Shown here piece by piece: positions 1 through 6,987 of a stretch of 18,722 bases of DNA. This DNA comes from UBA6115 sp964629345 (GTDB taxonomy: Bacteria > Bacillota > Clostridia > Christensenellales > Aristaeellaceae), in the NCBI GenBank assembly GCA_964629345.1, contig CAZVSG010000040.1:1-18722 (forward strand), written 5' to 3'. How positions within the stretch are numbered: position 1 is the first letter of the stretch; each line of letters starts with the position of its first letter. The notes below the pieces were generated by a model. That model saw nothing but the letters and a program-made list of their open reading frames with translations. It made no database searches and was not told the origin of the DNA. The translations under genes were made by a program, and so were the position numbers.

Positions 1-861
1 ATGACAAACGCGTTCACCGTCAAGAACCTGTCCTACCGCTACCCGAAGGCCAAGCAGGACGCTGTCTCCGGGCTGGACTTTGAGGTCAGAGAGGGCGAGA
101 TCTTCGGTCTGTTGGGCCCCTCGGGCGCCGGCAAGTCCACCACGCAGAAGATCCTCACCAAGCTGCTGGAGGATTACAGGGGCAGCATCCAGTGCTTCGG
201 GGAGGACCTGCGCCAGACCGGCAAGGCCTATTATGAGCAGATCGGCGTTGGGTTTGAGATGCCGGTGCATTTCACCAAGCTCACCGCGATGGAGAACATG
301 AACTTCTTCCGGGGCTTTTACACAAAGGGCGCGGACGTCCAGGCGCTGCTCACCCGCGTGGGCCTGTGGGAGTACCGCGACGTCCGGGTCGGCGAGTATT
401 CCAAGGGGATGAAGGTCCGGCTGAACTTCGTGCGCGCGATGCTCAACGCGCCGCGCATCCTGTTCCTCGACGAGGTCACCAACGGGCTGGACCCGGCGAA
501 CGCCCGGATCATCAAGGACATGATATCGGAGTTCAGAGACGGCGGCGGCACGGTCTTCCTGACCACGCACCTGATGAGCGACGTGGAGCAATTGTGCGAC
601 CGCGTGGCCTTCTGCGTGCAGGGAAAGCTGGCGGAGGTCGCAACACCCCGGGAACTGAAGCTGCGCTACGGCAGCCGGGAGGTCACCGTCGAGTACCGCG
701 AGGCAGGAGGGGTAAAGAAGCGCAGCTTCCCGATGGAGGGCATCGGCGCGAACGCGGAGTTCCTCAGCCTGCTTACGGAAAAGGAGATCGAGACCCTGCA
801 CAGCGGGGAGACGAGCATGGAGGACATCTTCATCCGGGTGACGGGGGTGAAGGTGGCATGA
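1..861 (+). CDS. ABC transporter ATP-binding protein (drug/antibiotic-export type)
   Basis: This is the 286-residue cytoplasmic ATPase subunit of an ABC exporter, which hydrolyses ATP to drive the two permeases encoded just downstream. Visible motifs are Walker A GPSGAGKST (39-47), signature YSKGM (133-137), Walker B ILFLDE (153-158) followed by the D-loop region TNGLDP, and the H-loop His190. Two positions differ from the textbook pattern: the Q-loop position reads IGVGFEMP with Glu86, and the residue after Walker B is Val159 where Pro is usual (DEPTNGLDP). The C-terminal 80 or so residues are the accessory region common in ABC-2 exporter ATPases. The ATG lies at window base 1, so an earlier in-frame start cannot be excluded. 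The stop overlaps the next gene by ATGA, implying translational coupling. Substrate is unknown; the one-ATPase, two-permease layout recalls the Rv2686c-Rv2688c fluoroquinolone exporter, but that is only resemblance. Confidence 0.93.
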   Translation: MTNAFTVKNLSYRYPKAKQDAVSGLDFEVREGEIFGLLGPSGAGKSTTQKILTKLLEDYRGSIQCFGEDLRQTGKAYYEQIGVGFEMPVHFTKLTAMENMNFFRGFYTKGADVQALLTRVGLWEYRDVRVGEYSKGMKVRLNFVRAMLNAPRILFLDEVTNGLDPANARIIKDMISEFRDGGGTVFLTTHLMSDVEQLCDRVAFCVQGKLAEVATPRELKLRYGSREVTVEYREAGGVKKRSFPMEGIGANAEFLSLLTEKEIETLHSGETSMEDIFIRVTGVKVA

Positions 862-1577
862 ACGCACTTTTCAGGCTGTTCAGAGGTGAGATGAAGCGGA
901 TGGTGAGCTACAGGATCCTGCCGGTCGCCCTGGGGGCCTCGCTGATCTGGGTAGGCCTCTTCGCGCTGCTGTCCGCCATGGAGTCCCGGCGGTTCGCGTC
1001 GCTTCTGCTGTACACCGATTCCGGGCTGATGAGCCTGCTGCTCGCCGGCGCCTTCCACCACCTGGAACGCACGGACGGAACGGTCAAGACCATGCTGGTG
1101 CTGCCGGTGCCCACCGGGGCCATCCTGCTGGCCAAGGCGATGGCGGCGGCGGCGCTGGGGCTGCTCTCCGCCCTGGTGCTCTCCCTGGCCCTGTTCTTCC
1201 TGCACGGCATCCGTCTGGACTATCCGCTCCTGGCGCTGTTCACCCTGCTCACCGCCGCGGCCCACGCAGGCATCGGCCTGGCGCTGGCGCTGAGGAGCCG
1301 GGACTTCTCAGTCACCCTGGGCTGGGTGATGCTGTTCATGCTGCTCTCCCTGCTGCCGGTGATCCTCGACCTGACCGGCGCGATCCCGGAATCCTTCACG
1401 TGGACCGCGCTGCTCTCCCCCTCCGGAGCCGCGACGGAAGCGCTGGACTATGCCGCCGGCAACGCGTCCGATCCCCTGCGGGCGGCGCTGGGCGCCGCCT
1501 GGCTCGCGCTGATCGCGCTTTTCCTTTACCGCATCCCCGTGCTCAGGCTGTTCAGGCGCCCTGCCTGCGTGGAGTAA
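858..1577 (+). CDS. ABC-2 type permease subunit (first)
   Basis: A 239-residue integral membrane protein, read as the first permease half of the exporter. It begins MNALFRLFRGEMKRM, a short amphipathic N-terminus typical of ABC-2 permeases. About six hydrophobic segments follow: around residues 20-40, 50-66, 85-115, 122-142, 150-170 and 215-230. The frame stays open far upstream inside the ATPase gene, but the ATG at 858 is chosen because it overlaps the ATPase stop as ATGA, puts the first membrane segment where this family has it, and has a GGGGGTGAAGG stretch upstream. Sequence alone does not identify the substrate. It probably forms a heterodimer with the second permease. Confidence 0.88.
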   Translation: MNALFRLFRGEMKRMVSYRILPVALGASLIWVGLFALLSAMESRRFASLLLYTDSGLMSLLLAGAFHHLERTDGTVKTMLVLPVPTGAILLAKAMAAAALGLLSALVLSLALFFLHGIRLDYPLLALFTLLTAAAHAGIGLALALRSRDFSVTLGWVMLFMLLSLLPVILDLTGAIPESFTWTALLSPSGAATEALDYAAGNASDPLRAALGAAWLALIALFLYRIPVLRLFRRPACVE

Positions 1578-1582
1578 GGCTT

Positions 1583-2374
1583 ATGAACAAATACGGTAAG
1601 CTCCTGCGATATGAACTCAAGGGCATCCTGCGCGACCCCATGACGCTGATGATGCTCGCTTTCCCGGTGCTGCTGCTGGCCCTGTCCTGCTTCGTGTTCC
1701 CCCGCGTGATCCAGGGCCTGCCCCCGATGGAGGCCTTCGCCGCCCGGACCGTTTCCCTGCTGATGGTGCTGTTCATCTCCGCCTTCGGCGGGATCATGGC
1801 CGGCTCGATGGCCACCTTCCAGCTGCTGGACCACAAGGACGAGCACACCCTGCACACCATCGCGGCGACGCCCCTGGGCCTGTCCGGCTATCTCCTCTTC
1901 AAGATGTCCTACGTGCTGCTCCTGTCCGTCCTGAGCGTGTTCCTGGTGCTCCAGGGCACCAAATGGCTGGCTGCGGAGGCCTATACGATGATGGGCGAGC
2001 GGCTGCTGGACCGGGTCAGCACGCCGCAGATCCTGCTCTACAGCCTGTCCTCCGGCCTCCTGGCGCCGGTGCTGGCGCTGCTGATGGGCGGGATCGCCAG
2101 GAACAAGGTGGAAGGCTTTGCCTGGATCAAGGGCTCCGGCCTGCTGATCTTCATCCCCCTGCTGCTGGTCCTGCCGGCCTTTCAGGGCGCCCGGCAGTAC
2201 ATCCTGGGCATATTCCCCAACTTCTGGGCCGCGAAAGGCCTCGCTATGGTACTGCTGAAGGAAAGCGACCCCAACAACCTGGGCTTCGGGCTGTACCTGC
2301 TTTTCGGTGCGGTGTACAGCCTGCTGCTGCTCGCCGCTGCCTTCCGCCTGTTTCTGAAGAAGCAGCAATATTAG
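1583..2374 (+). CDS. ABC-2 type permease subunit (second)
   Basis: A 263-residue membrane protein starting MNKYGKLLRYELKGILRDP, the N-terminal helix with an R-D-P turn common in ABC-2 permeases. Hydrophobic segments follow at about residues 22-42, 55-75, 100-125, 150-172, 180-205 and 235-257. The start at 1583 is preceded by GGAG overlapping the previous stop, at 8-nt spacing. The frame is open upstream, but an earlier start would overlap the first permease extensively. It is the last gene of the three-gene exporter operon; a hairpin begins about 10 nt after its stop. It likely pairs with the preceding permease to form the transmembrane pore. Confidence 0.88.
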   Translation: MNKYGKLLRYELKGILRDPMTLMMLAFPVLLLALSCFVFPRVIQGLPPMEAFAARTVSLLMVLFISAFGGIMAGSMATFQLLDHKDEHTLHTIAATPLGLSGYLLFKMSYVLLLSVLSVFLVLQGTKWLAAEAYTMMGERLLDRVSTPQILLYSLSSGLLAPVLALLMGGIARNKVEGFAWIKGSGLLIFIPLLLVLPAFQGARQYILGIFPNFWAAKGLAMVLLKESDPNNLGFGLYLLFGAVYSLLLLAAAFRLFLKKQQY

Positions 2375-2383
2375 ATAGAGTGG

Positions 2384-2409
2384 AAAAAAGCGGCATCAAC
2401 CGCCGCTTT
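2384..2409 (-). terminator. Intrinsic terminator, best on the minus strand, possibly bidirectional
   Basis: A perfect 8-bp stem (2387-2394 with 2402-2409) encloses a 7-nt loop. Read on the minus strand, the stem GCCGC is followed directly by TTTTTT, a classic intrinsic terminator. On the plus strand the same hairpin starts about 10 nt after the ABC operon stop, but only three T follow it. It probably ends minus-strand transcription from the ychF operon and may also help stop the convergent ABC operon. Confidence 0.7.
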
Positions 2410-2647
2410 GAGTGTCGGCAAAGTGTCTGAGGACACTTTGTCATTCTGGAAGAACGGGCATTTTCACTTGGTCGCTGCGCTCCCGGTCAGTGAAAATGCA
2501 AGGAATGAATTGCTTCGCAATTCTCCCCGCCCGACAGGCATTGCCGGGCGATACGATTGCAGTCAGAGGGCTGCGCCCTCTGAAACTCCCTTGAATATCG
2601 TTTATCGACAGTCTTGGTCCCTTTGTATTTTCCATTTAGGCATAAAG

Positions 2648-2675
2648 CCGCCGGGCGCAGCGCTGCGCCCGGCGG
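2648..2675 (-). terminator. 28-nt perfect palindrome after the peptidoglycan-binding gene (terminator-like)
   Basis: A 14-bp GC-only-but-two palindrome centred at 2661/2662 lies 13 nt beyond the stop of the minus-strand peptidoglycan-binding gene. On the minus strand it is followed by CTTTAT, a weak U-tract. It could be a first terminator, or a 3'-end stabiliser if transcription continues to the stronger terminator at 2384-2409. Confidence 0.5.
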
Positions 2676-2688
2676 GAGGTTACTCGCC

Positions 2689-4257
2689 TCAGTCCAGCCT
2701 GTCCCCGAGGATAAAGCCGCGCAGAGGCTGGCCGTCCAGGAAGTCGGGCACCTCGACGTAGACGTAGCGTTCGTTGTCCCTGAAATAGGCCAGGAGATAG
2801 ACGGCGGATCCGGCAGGGATCTCGGCGAAGGAGTCCGGCGAGATGACGGGGTCGTCATTCACCGGGGCTTCGGAGAGCAGGGTATGCGGCTCATAGGCCA
2901 GCAGCAGCTCCTCAGTGGCGACGCCCTCCGGCAGCGCGGCCCTGGTGATGAACCCGATGCGGTAACCGCCGTCGGTGGTGCCGTAGCCGATCAGGATCCA
3001 GTCGCCGGCCGCGCCGTAGAGCCTGCAGGTGCCCCCGCCGAGGGTGGCGTTCTCCACCCGGTAATAGTGCTCGCCCGGACCCGAATATACCGGGTAGACG
3101 CCCTCCCTGAAACGCAGGGTCTGATACTCCGGCAGGTAAGGCACCTCCGCCGCGGGCGTCGCGGTCGGCTCGGCCGTCGGTTCAGGTGTCGGTTCCGCTG
3201 TCGGTTCCGGTGTCGGTTCGGGCGTCGGCTCCGGTGTCGGTTCTGCNNNNNNNNNNNNNNNNNNNNNNNNNNNNNNNNNNNNNNNNNNNNNNNNNNNNNN
3301 NNNNNNNNNNNNNNNNNNNNNNNNNNNNNNNNNNNNNNNNNNNNNNNNNNNNNNNNNNNNNNNNNNNNNCGGTTCGGGCGTCGGTTCCGCTGTCGGCGTC
3401 GGTGTCGGTTCAGCCGTAGGCTCCGCGGTCGGTTCAGCCGTCGGTGCGGCTGTCGGCTCCGATGTGGGGGATACCGTCTGTTCTGCGGTCGGTACCGGCG
3501 TTGGGGTGGGCGCTGCCGTCGGAGAAACGGTGACTGTCGGCGCTGCAGTGGGAATCAGTGTCGGCGTCGGGGTGACCGGGGGAATGGTTGCCTGGAGAGA
3601 ATAGGTGAAGGTGACCGAAGCCGGGCTGACGGTCCCTGAGGAGGACACGGTAACCGTCACCTGGGAAGCGCCGGTCAGAAGATAGCCCTGCGGTACGCGC
3701 GAGGAATCGGCGCGCACGGTGGTGCGCCCCTCGGACAGGGTCAGCACCTCTGTGTACAGCCGCTCTCCGGCCGCGCTCATGTAATAGACGGGGATGTTGG
3801 CCGTGACGGGGGGCCTTGCGGTGGGTGGGGGCGTCACGTCGACCGGCGCGAAGACCACGTTCGGGTCATAATACAGCTTGCTGAGGGTCTGTCTCCCCGC
3901 GATGCCGTCAACGGCAAGGTTGTTGTAAGTCTGGAAACGCCTCACCGCGCGCAGGGTCCCCTGGCCGAAGACGCCGTCGACCGCGCCCGCCAGATAGCCC
4001 AGCTCCTTCAGCCGTGTCTGCATGATCCGCACATTCTCGCCCCTGTCCCCGATGTACAGGGTCGTCAGGATCGGGGTCGCGGTGGGCGCAGGCGTCGGCG
4101 CGGGCACATAGGGGGTAAAGACCGGGGCGGGCGTCGCCGTCACCACCGGTACGGGGGTGGGAATGACGGTGGGCATGGGGGTCAGGGCCGGGGCGAGAGC
4201 CGTGGAGGAAGTGAGAAGAACGGTCATGTAGACCAGCAGCGTTTTGATCAGATCCAT
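2689..4257 (-). CDS. Secreted peptidoglycan-binding protein with SH3-like C-terminus and Pro/Thr/Glu linker
   Basis: About 522 residues, including 41 unknown ones in an assembly gap. The N-terminus (1-22) has a hydrophobic core and an ALA site near residue 22, consistent with a signal peptide. A proline/threonine segment (23-65) leads into a peptidoglycan-binding type 1 domain (about 67-128): LYIGDRGENVRIMQTRLKEL, then GYLAGAVDGVFGQGT and VDGIAGRQTL, all family hallmarks. Residues about 150-225 form a beta-rich, Ig-like stretch. A long linker of PTPEP/PTAEP repeats follows (about 228-380), holding the N run. The last ~140 residues look like two bacterial SH3-like modules (YPVYSGPGEHYYRV with GDWILIGYG; IPAGSAVYLLAYF). 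No catalytic domain is visible, so it is probably a wall-bound binding protein. AAGGAG lies 9 nt before the ATG. Third gene of the ychF operon, 72 nt after the ATP-grasp stop. Confidence 0.85.
   Translation of the reverse strand: MDLIKTLLVYMTVLLTSSTALAPALTPMPTVIPTPVPVVTATPAPVFTPYVPAPTPAPTATPILTTLYIGDRGENVRIMQTRLKELGYLAGAVDGVFGQGTLRAVRRFQTYNNLAVDGIAGRQTLSKLYYDPNVVFAPVDVTPPPTARPPVTANIPVYYMSAAGERLYTEVLTLSEGRTTVRADSSRVPQGYLLTGASQVTVTVSSSGTVSPASVTFTYSLQATIPPVTPTPTLIPTAAPTVTVSPTAAPTPTPVPTAEQTVSPTSEPTAAPTAEPTAEPTAEPTPTPTAEPTPEPXXXXXXXXXXXXXXXXXXXXXXXXXXXXXXXXXXXXXXXXXAEPTPEPTPEPTPEPTAEPTPEPTAEPTATPAAEVPYLPEYQTLRFREGVYPVYSGPGEHYYRVENATLGGGTCRLYGAAGDWILIGYGTTDGGYRIGFITRAALPEGVATEELLLAYEPHTLLSEAPVNDDPVISPDSFAEIPAGSAVYLLAYFRDNERYVYVEVPDFLDGQPLRGFILGDRLD
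3170..3560. repeat. Tandem low-complexity repeat coding for PTPEP/PTAEP linker
   Basis: Variants of a GTCGGTTCNGGY-like unit recur every 6 or 12 bases on the plus strand and encode alternating Pro-Thr-Glu/Ala-Pro on the minus strand. The repeat is interrupted by 123 N. The reading frame is kept through both flanks, so this is a coding repeat, not intergenic satellite or CRISPR. Confidence 0.85.
3247..3369. other. Assembly gap (123 N) inside the linker repeat
   Basis: A run of 123 N, exactly 41 codons, within the PTPEP repeat. Frame is preserved on both sides. The true repeat number is unknown because repeats of this kind collapse or fail in short-read assembly. Confidence 0.97.
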
Positions 4258-4329
4258 CCTGTTCAGCTCCTTTTGGCGTCGATTCCTTCAAGCACCTAAC
4301 GAAACAGGGACCCGTTTTCATCCGCAGGG

Positions 4330-5344
4330 CTATAGGGTGATGAACCGCTCGAACTCCGGCATGATGCCGATGCCGTCGGGATAATGCGCGGCGAACTGCG
4401 GCACGGCGTGGCTGGGGAAGGAATTGCCCTCGATCAGCAGCGGGCCGTCCTGCGTGATCGCCACGTCCCAGGCGACGAAACGCACCTGGGGCACCACGCG
4501 CATGGCCTGAAGGCACATCGCCTTGGCCTCCTCAAAACAGGGCACCTGAAAGCCGGGGATCCCCGTGCCTGTCAGCGGGTGGCGGGCGTACTCGCGTCCC
4601 TTCTTGTCCGCGGCGATGGAGTTGAGCGTCCCGGTCTGCAGATCGACCCGCGCGGCCATCCCGCCCGCGTCGATGTTGTCCATCACCCTGCCGTTGCCGA
4701 TGCGCAGGAAGGCGTACACGATCCCCTCCGCCTTGTCGCCCAGCAGGGTCGCGATCCGGACCGTGTTCACGCTCCCGGGATACAGCCTCGCCATTTCCTC
4801 ATGCTGGACGACNNNNNNNNNNCTCCTCAACGATGCAGTCGCCCTTCCCCTTCAGACGGCTGAGGAAGGCGGAGATGTCGGCGAAATCCTCCGGTTCGAC
4901 GCGCTCCACGCCCACGCCGCTGGAACCCTCGAGTGGTTTGACAAACAGCGGGCCCTTGCCCCGGCAGAAGGCGGCCAGCGCTTCGGCCGTCAGGTTTCCG
5001 TCCGCCCTGATCCAGCCGCGCTTCACCCATGCCGCGAAGGTTTGGTTGAAGACGCATTTGTCATCAAAAAAGTGCCAGTACGCCTTGTCATTCATGCGCC
5101 TGACGATGCCGTTGCTGATGCCGCGGGTGATGACGGTGCCCCGCTGAAACGCGTTGAGGCGGTCCATCCGCGCGATCTTGTAGTCCATATACCCGGCGTT
5201 GTAGCGCACGCCGCACCAGAGCAGATCCAATAAAAGCCATGCGGAGTTTTTTCCGGTACGTTCCCTCAGCTCCCTGAAGACCCCGCTGAAGCGGCCAAAA
5301 TCCATCCTCACAAGCCTTTTTAGGAAAAACAGGATCCTGTTCAT
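4330..5344 (-). CDS. Sugar-transfer-associated type ATP-grasp protein (interrupted by a 10-N gap)
   Basis: The two halves on either side of the gap are one gene. The N-terminal half (174 codons, from the ATG at 5344) ends ...KGDCIVEE; the C-terminal half (160 residues plus stop) begins VVQHEEMARL. Removing the ten N gives an uninterrupted 335-codon frame, normal for this family. ATP-grasp signs are KPLEGSSGVGV (136-146, nucleotide-binding glycine loop), SVNTVRI, MDNIDAGG, and near the C-terminus LLIEGN, whose Glu and Asn are expected Mg-ATP ligands. The overall pattern (RDK-like N-terminus, QHEEM, NTVRI, IEGN) fits the family often found beside sugar-transferase and exopolysaccharide genes, with an ATP-dependent carboxylate-amine/thiol ligase fold and unknown substrate. 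Start is 2 nt after the ychF stop, so it is translated in the same operon. Confidence 0.82.
4813..4822. other. Assembly gap (10 N placeholder)
   Basis: Ten N of the standard placeholder kind. The codon boundary falls exactly at 4823 on one side and at 4812 on the other, so the gap causes an apparent frameshift only because ten is not a multiple of three. Confidence 0.97.
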
Positions 5345-5346
5345 CG

Positions 5347-6444
5347 CTATACGTTGAAGCGGAACAGCGTCACGTCGCCGTCCTGCATCACATAATCCTT
5401 TCCACAGCTCTGCACCAGGCCCTTCTCCCGGCAGTGGGTCATCCCACCCAGGCGCAGCAGCGACTCATAGGGGACGACTTCCGCGCGGATGAACCCTCGT
5501 TCAAAGTCGGTATGGATCTTTCCCGCCGCCTGCGGGGCTTTGGTCCCTGCCTTGATGGTCCAAGCGCGGCACTCATCCTCCCCCGCGGTGAGGAAGGAGA
5601 TCAGGCCCAGCAGCCGGTAGCTGGCGTGGATCAGCCTGTCCAGCCCGCTCTCCCCGATGCCCAGTTCGCTGAGGAACAGCTCCTTTTCCTCCTCCGGCAG
5701 CCCGGCGATCTCCTCTTCGATTTTGGCGCTGATGACGATCACTTCGGCATGCTCCGCCGCCGCCCGCTCCATCACCTTTCTGACCAGGGGCAGGGACTGC
5801 GGATCCTTGCTGACGTCTTCTTCGGCGATGTTGGCGGCATAGATGACGGGCTTGTCCGTCAGCAGGAACCAGCCCTCCGCGATCTCCTTCTCCTCCGGGG
5901 TGAGCGCGCAGAGCCGGGCGGGTCTCTCCCCTTCCAGCACTGCCAGAAGTTTGTCCGCGACCGCGGCCTCTTCCTCAAACTTCCTGTCCCCGGTCTTGAA
6001 CATTTTGCGCGCCTTCTCCCCGCGCCTGGCCACCGTGTCCATGTCCGCCAGGATCAGCTCGATCCCGACGGTCTCCATGTCGCGAAGCGGATCCACGCCG
6101 CCGTCCACGTGCACCACGTTCGCGTCCTCAAAGCAGCGCACCACGTGCACCAGGGCGTCCACCTCCCTGATGTGGGAGAGGAAGCGGTTGCCAAGCCCCT
6201 CGCCTTTGCTGGCGCCGCGGACCAGCCCCGCGATGTCCACAAACTCGACCGAGGCATAGGTGGTCTTTTTGGGGTGATACATCTCCGCCAGCCCCTTGAC
6301 CCGCGCGTCCGGCACCGCGACCACGCCGGTGTTGGGCTCAATGGTGCAGAAGGGGTAGTTGGGCGCCTGCGCGCCCGCGTTGGTGATCGCGTTGAACAGC
6401 GTGCTCTTGCCTACGTTGGGCAATCCGACGATACCCAGTTTCAT
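5347..6444 (-). CDS. ychF: Redox-regulated/ribosome-associated ATPase YchF (OLA1 family)
   Basis: A 365-residue Obg-superfamily P-loop protein, the usual YchF length. G1 is GLPNVGKS (7-14), G3 is DIAG (70-73), and the G4 position is NIAE (205-208) instead of NKxD, the YchF substitution that gives ATP rather than GTP preference. A coiled-coil-like insert (about 135-200) precedes the C-terminal TGS domain (about 282-364). YchF binds the ribosome and is linked to translation and stress control. The frame is open 23 codons further upstream, but the start at 6444 is chosen because the protein should begin MKLGIVGLPNVGK, GGAGG lies 10 nt before it, and the longer form would overlap the promoter at 6472-6500. 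It is the first gene of the ychF, ATP-grasp, peptidoglycan-binding operon. Confidence 0.95.
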   Translation of the reverse strand: MKLGIVGLPNVGKSTLFNAITNAGAQAPNYPFCTIEPNTGVVAVPDARVKGLAEMYHPKKTTYASVEFVDIAGLVRGASKGEGLGNRFLSHIREVDALVHVVRCFEDANVVHVDGGVDPLRDMETVGIELILADMDTVARRGEKARKMFKTGDRKFEEEAAVADKLLAVLEGERPARLCALTPEEKEIAEGWFLLTDKPVIYAANIAEEDVSKDPQSLPLVRKVMERAAAEHAEVIVISAKIEEEIAGLPEEEKELFLSELGIGESGLDRLIHASYRLLGLISFLTAGEDECRAWTIKAGTKAPQAAGKIHTDFERGFIRAEVVPYESLLRLGGMTHCREKGLVQSCGKDYVMQDGDVTLFRFNV

Positions 6445-6471
6445 CAGCTCTTCGCCTCCAATTTCCCGCCC

Positions 6472-6500
6472 ATTATACCGGGTATGCGAACGTTCCGCAA
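6472..6500 (-). promoter_or_regulatory. Promoter of the ychF operon
   Basis: On the minus strand, TTGCGG (6495-6500) and a perfect TATAAT (6472-6477) are 17 nt apart. The expected start of transcription lies about 20 nt before the ychF ATG, leaving room for the GGAGG site. Confidence 0.75.
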
Positions 6501-6516
6501 TGAAGCGCGGCAATTC

Positions 6517-6546
6517 AAAAGCCGCCCCGGCAAATCCGGAGCGGCT
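6517..6546 (-). terminator. Intrinsic terminator of rpmB
   Basis: An 11-bp stem (6520-6530 with 6536-6546, one G-U pair when read as minus-strand RNA) encloses a 5-nt loop and is followed on the minus strand by TTTTGAATT. It lies 16 nt beyond the rpmB stop and separates rpmB from the ychF promoter. Confidence 0.8.
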
Positions 6547-6562
6547 GTTGTGCGAAAACGGC

Positions 6563-6781
6563 TCAGGCCTGCGTTTCCGAGGAGGCCTTCGGCATCGCGC
6601 GCAGCACCTTGCCGCTGCGCAGGCAGCGGGTGCACACGTTCAAACGCCTGGGGCTGCCGTCCTTCATCACGCGCACGTGCTGGACGTTGGGCGCCCAGAC
6701 GCGGTTGCTCTTGCGGTTTGAATGGCTGACCTTATGGCCGCTCATCGTTCCCCGTTCGCAGACTTCACAGAAATTTCCCAT
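6563..6781 (-). CDS. rpmB: 50S ribosomal protein L28 (zinc-binding form)
   Basis: A 72-residue protein with the L28 pattern: CEVC at residues 5-8, GHKVSHSNRKSNRVW (15-29), and CTRC (50-53) followed by LRSGKV. The two CxxC pairs form the zinc site of the C+ type of L28, as opposed to the cysteine-free paralogue induced by zinc shortage in some bacteria. It is a structural component of the large subunit. GGAGGG sits about 9 nt before the ATG. The gene stands alone, with its own promoter upstream and terminator downstream. Confidence 0.97.
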   Translation of the reverse strand: MGNFCEVCERGTMSGHKVSHSNRKSNRVWAPNVQHVRVMKDGSPRRLNVCTRCLRSGKVLRAMPKASSETQA

Positions 6782-6846
6782 TTCCTATCCCTCCGTTCGA
6801 GGTCTCGCGCGGGCCCCTGTCAGGTCTCCGCGGTGACAGCCCTGTT

Positions 6847-6875
6847 AAGATACCACATTCCTTTTCCAGGCGCAA
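6847..6875 (-). promoter_or_regulatory. Promoter of rpmB
   Basis: On the minus strand, TTGCGC (6870-6875), 17 nt, then TATCTT (6847-6852), with an extended TGG directly before the -10. It implies a leader of about 60 nt before the rpmB start. Confidence 0.6.
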
Positions 6876-6950
6876 GCGTTTTTTTGCCGTCCGGAGGCGG
6901 GGTGATCGGAAAAGGACCGGGTAGGATGACCGGGGGTTCCAGCGGCGTTC

Positions 6951-6980
6951 TTGACAGGTGAAGCAGTCCTGGAATAGAAT
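6951..6980 (+). promoter_or_regulatory. Promoter of the GGDEF/HD-GYP sensor gene
   Basis: TTGACA (6951-6956, consensus) and TAGAAT (6975-6980, one mismatch) are separated by 18 nt on the plus strand. Transcription would start near 6988, about 315 nt before the ATG at 7304. Confidence 0.65.
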
Positions 6981-6987
6981 GGCGGTG

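Larger units (their letters stand above)
2375..2688. repeat. Intergenic cluster of seven back-to-back inverted repeats
   Basis: This 314-nt stretch between convergent operons holds no credible gene. It consists of successive perfect inverted repeats: 2387-2394/2402-2409; 2419-2427/2432-2440 (9 bp, 4-nt loop); 2458-2468/2489-2499 (11 bp); 2507-2513/2517-2523 (7 bp, 3-nt loop); 2528-2533/2545-2550 (6 bp); 2563-2571/2575-2583 (9 bp, 3-nt loop); and a 28-nt perfect palindrome at 2648-2675. Several apices share a GCTGCGC or GCTTCGC core. Base composition around 2590-2645 is more AT-rich than the flanking genes. It may be a dispersed repetitive extragenic element or a structured 3' UTR of the minus-strand operon; no named family is recognised. 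Confidence 0.75.

Noticed and set aside
3170..3560. Possible CRISPR array
   Set aside because: The repeats are contiguous 6 to 12-bp coding units without unique spacers, and they keep frame in a protein gene.
2614..3639. Plus-strand open frame through the linker repeat
   Set aside because: It is the antisense of the Pro/Thr/Glu repeat, giving Arg/Cys/Phe repeats, with no start context; the minus-strand gene has a signal peptide and recognised domains.
6444..6513. Longer YchF start at 6513
   Set aside because: It would place the rpmB terminator flank and the TATAAT promoter inside the coding region; all family members begin at the MKxGIVGLPNVGKS block.
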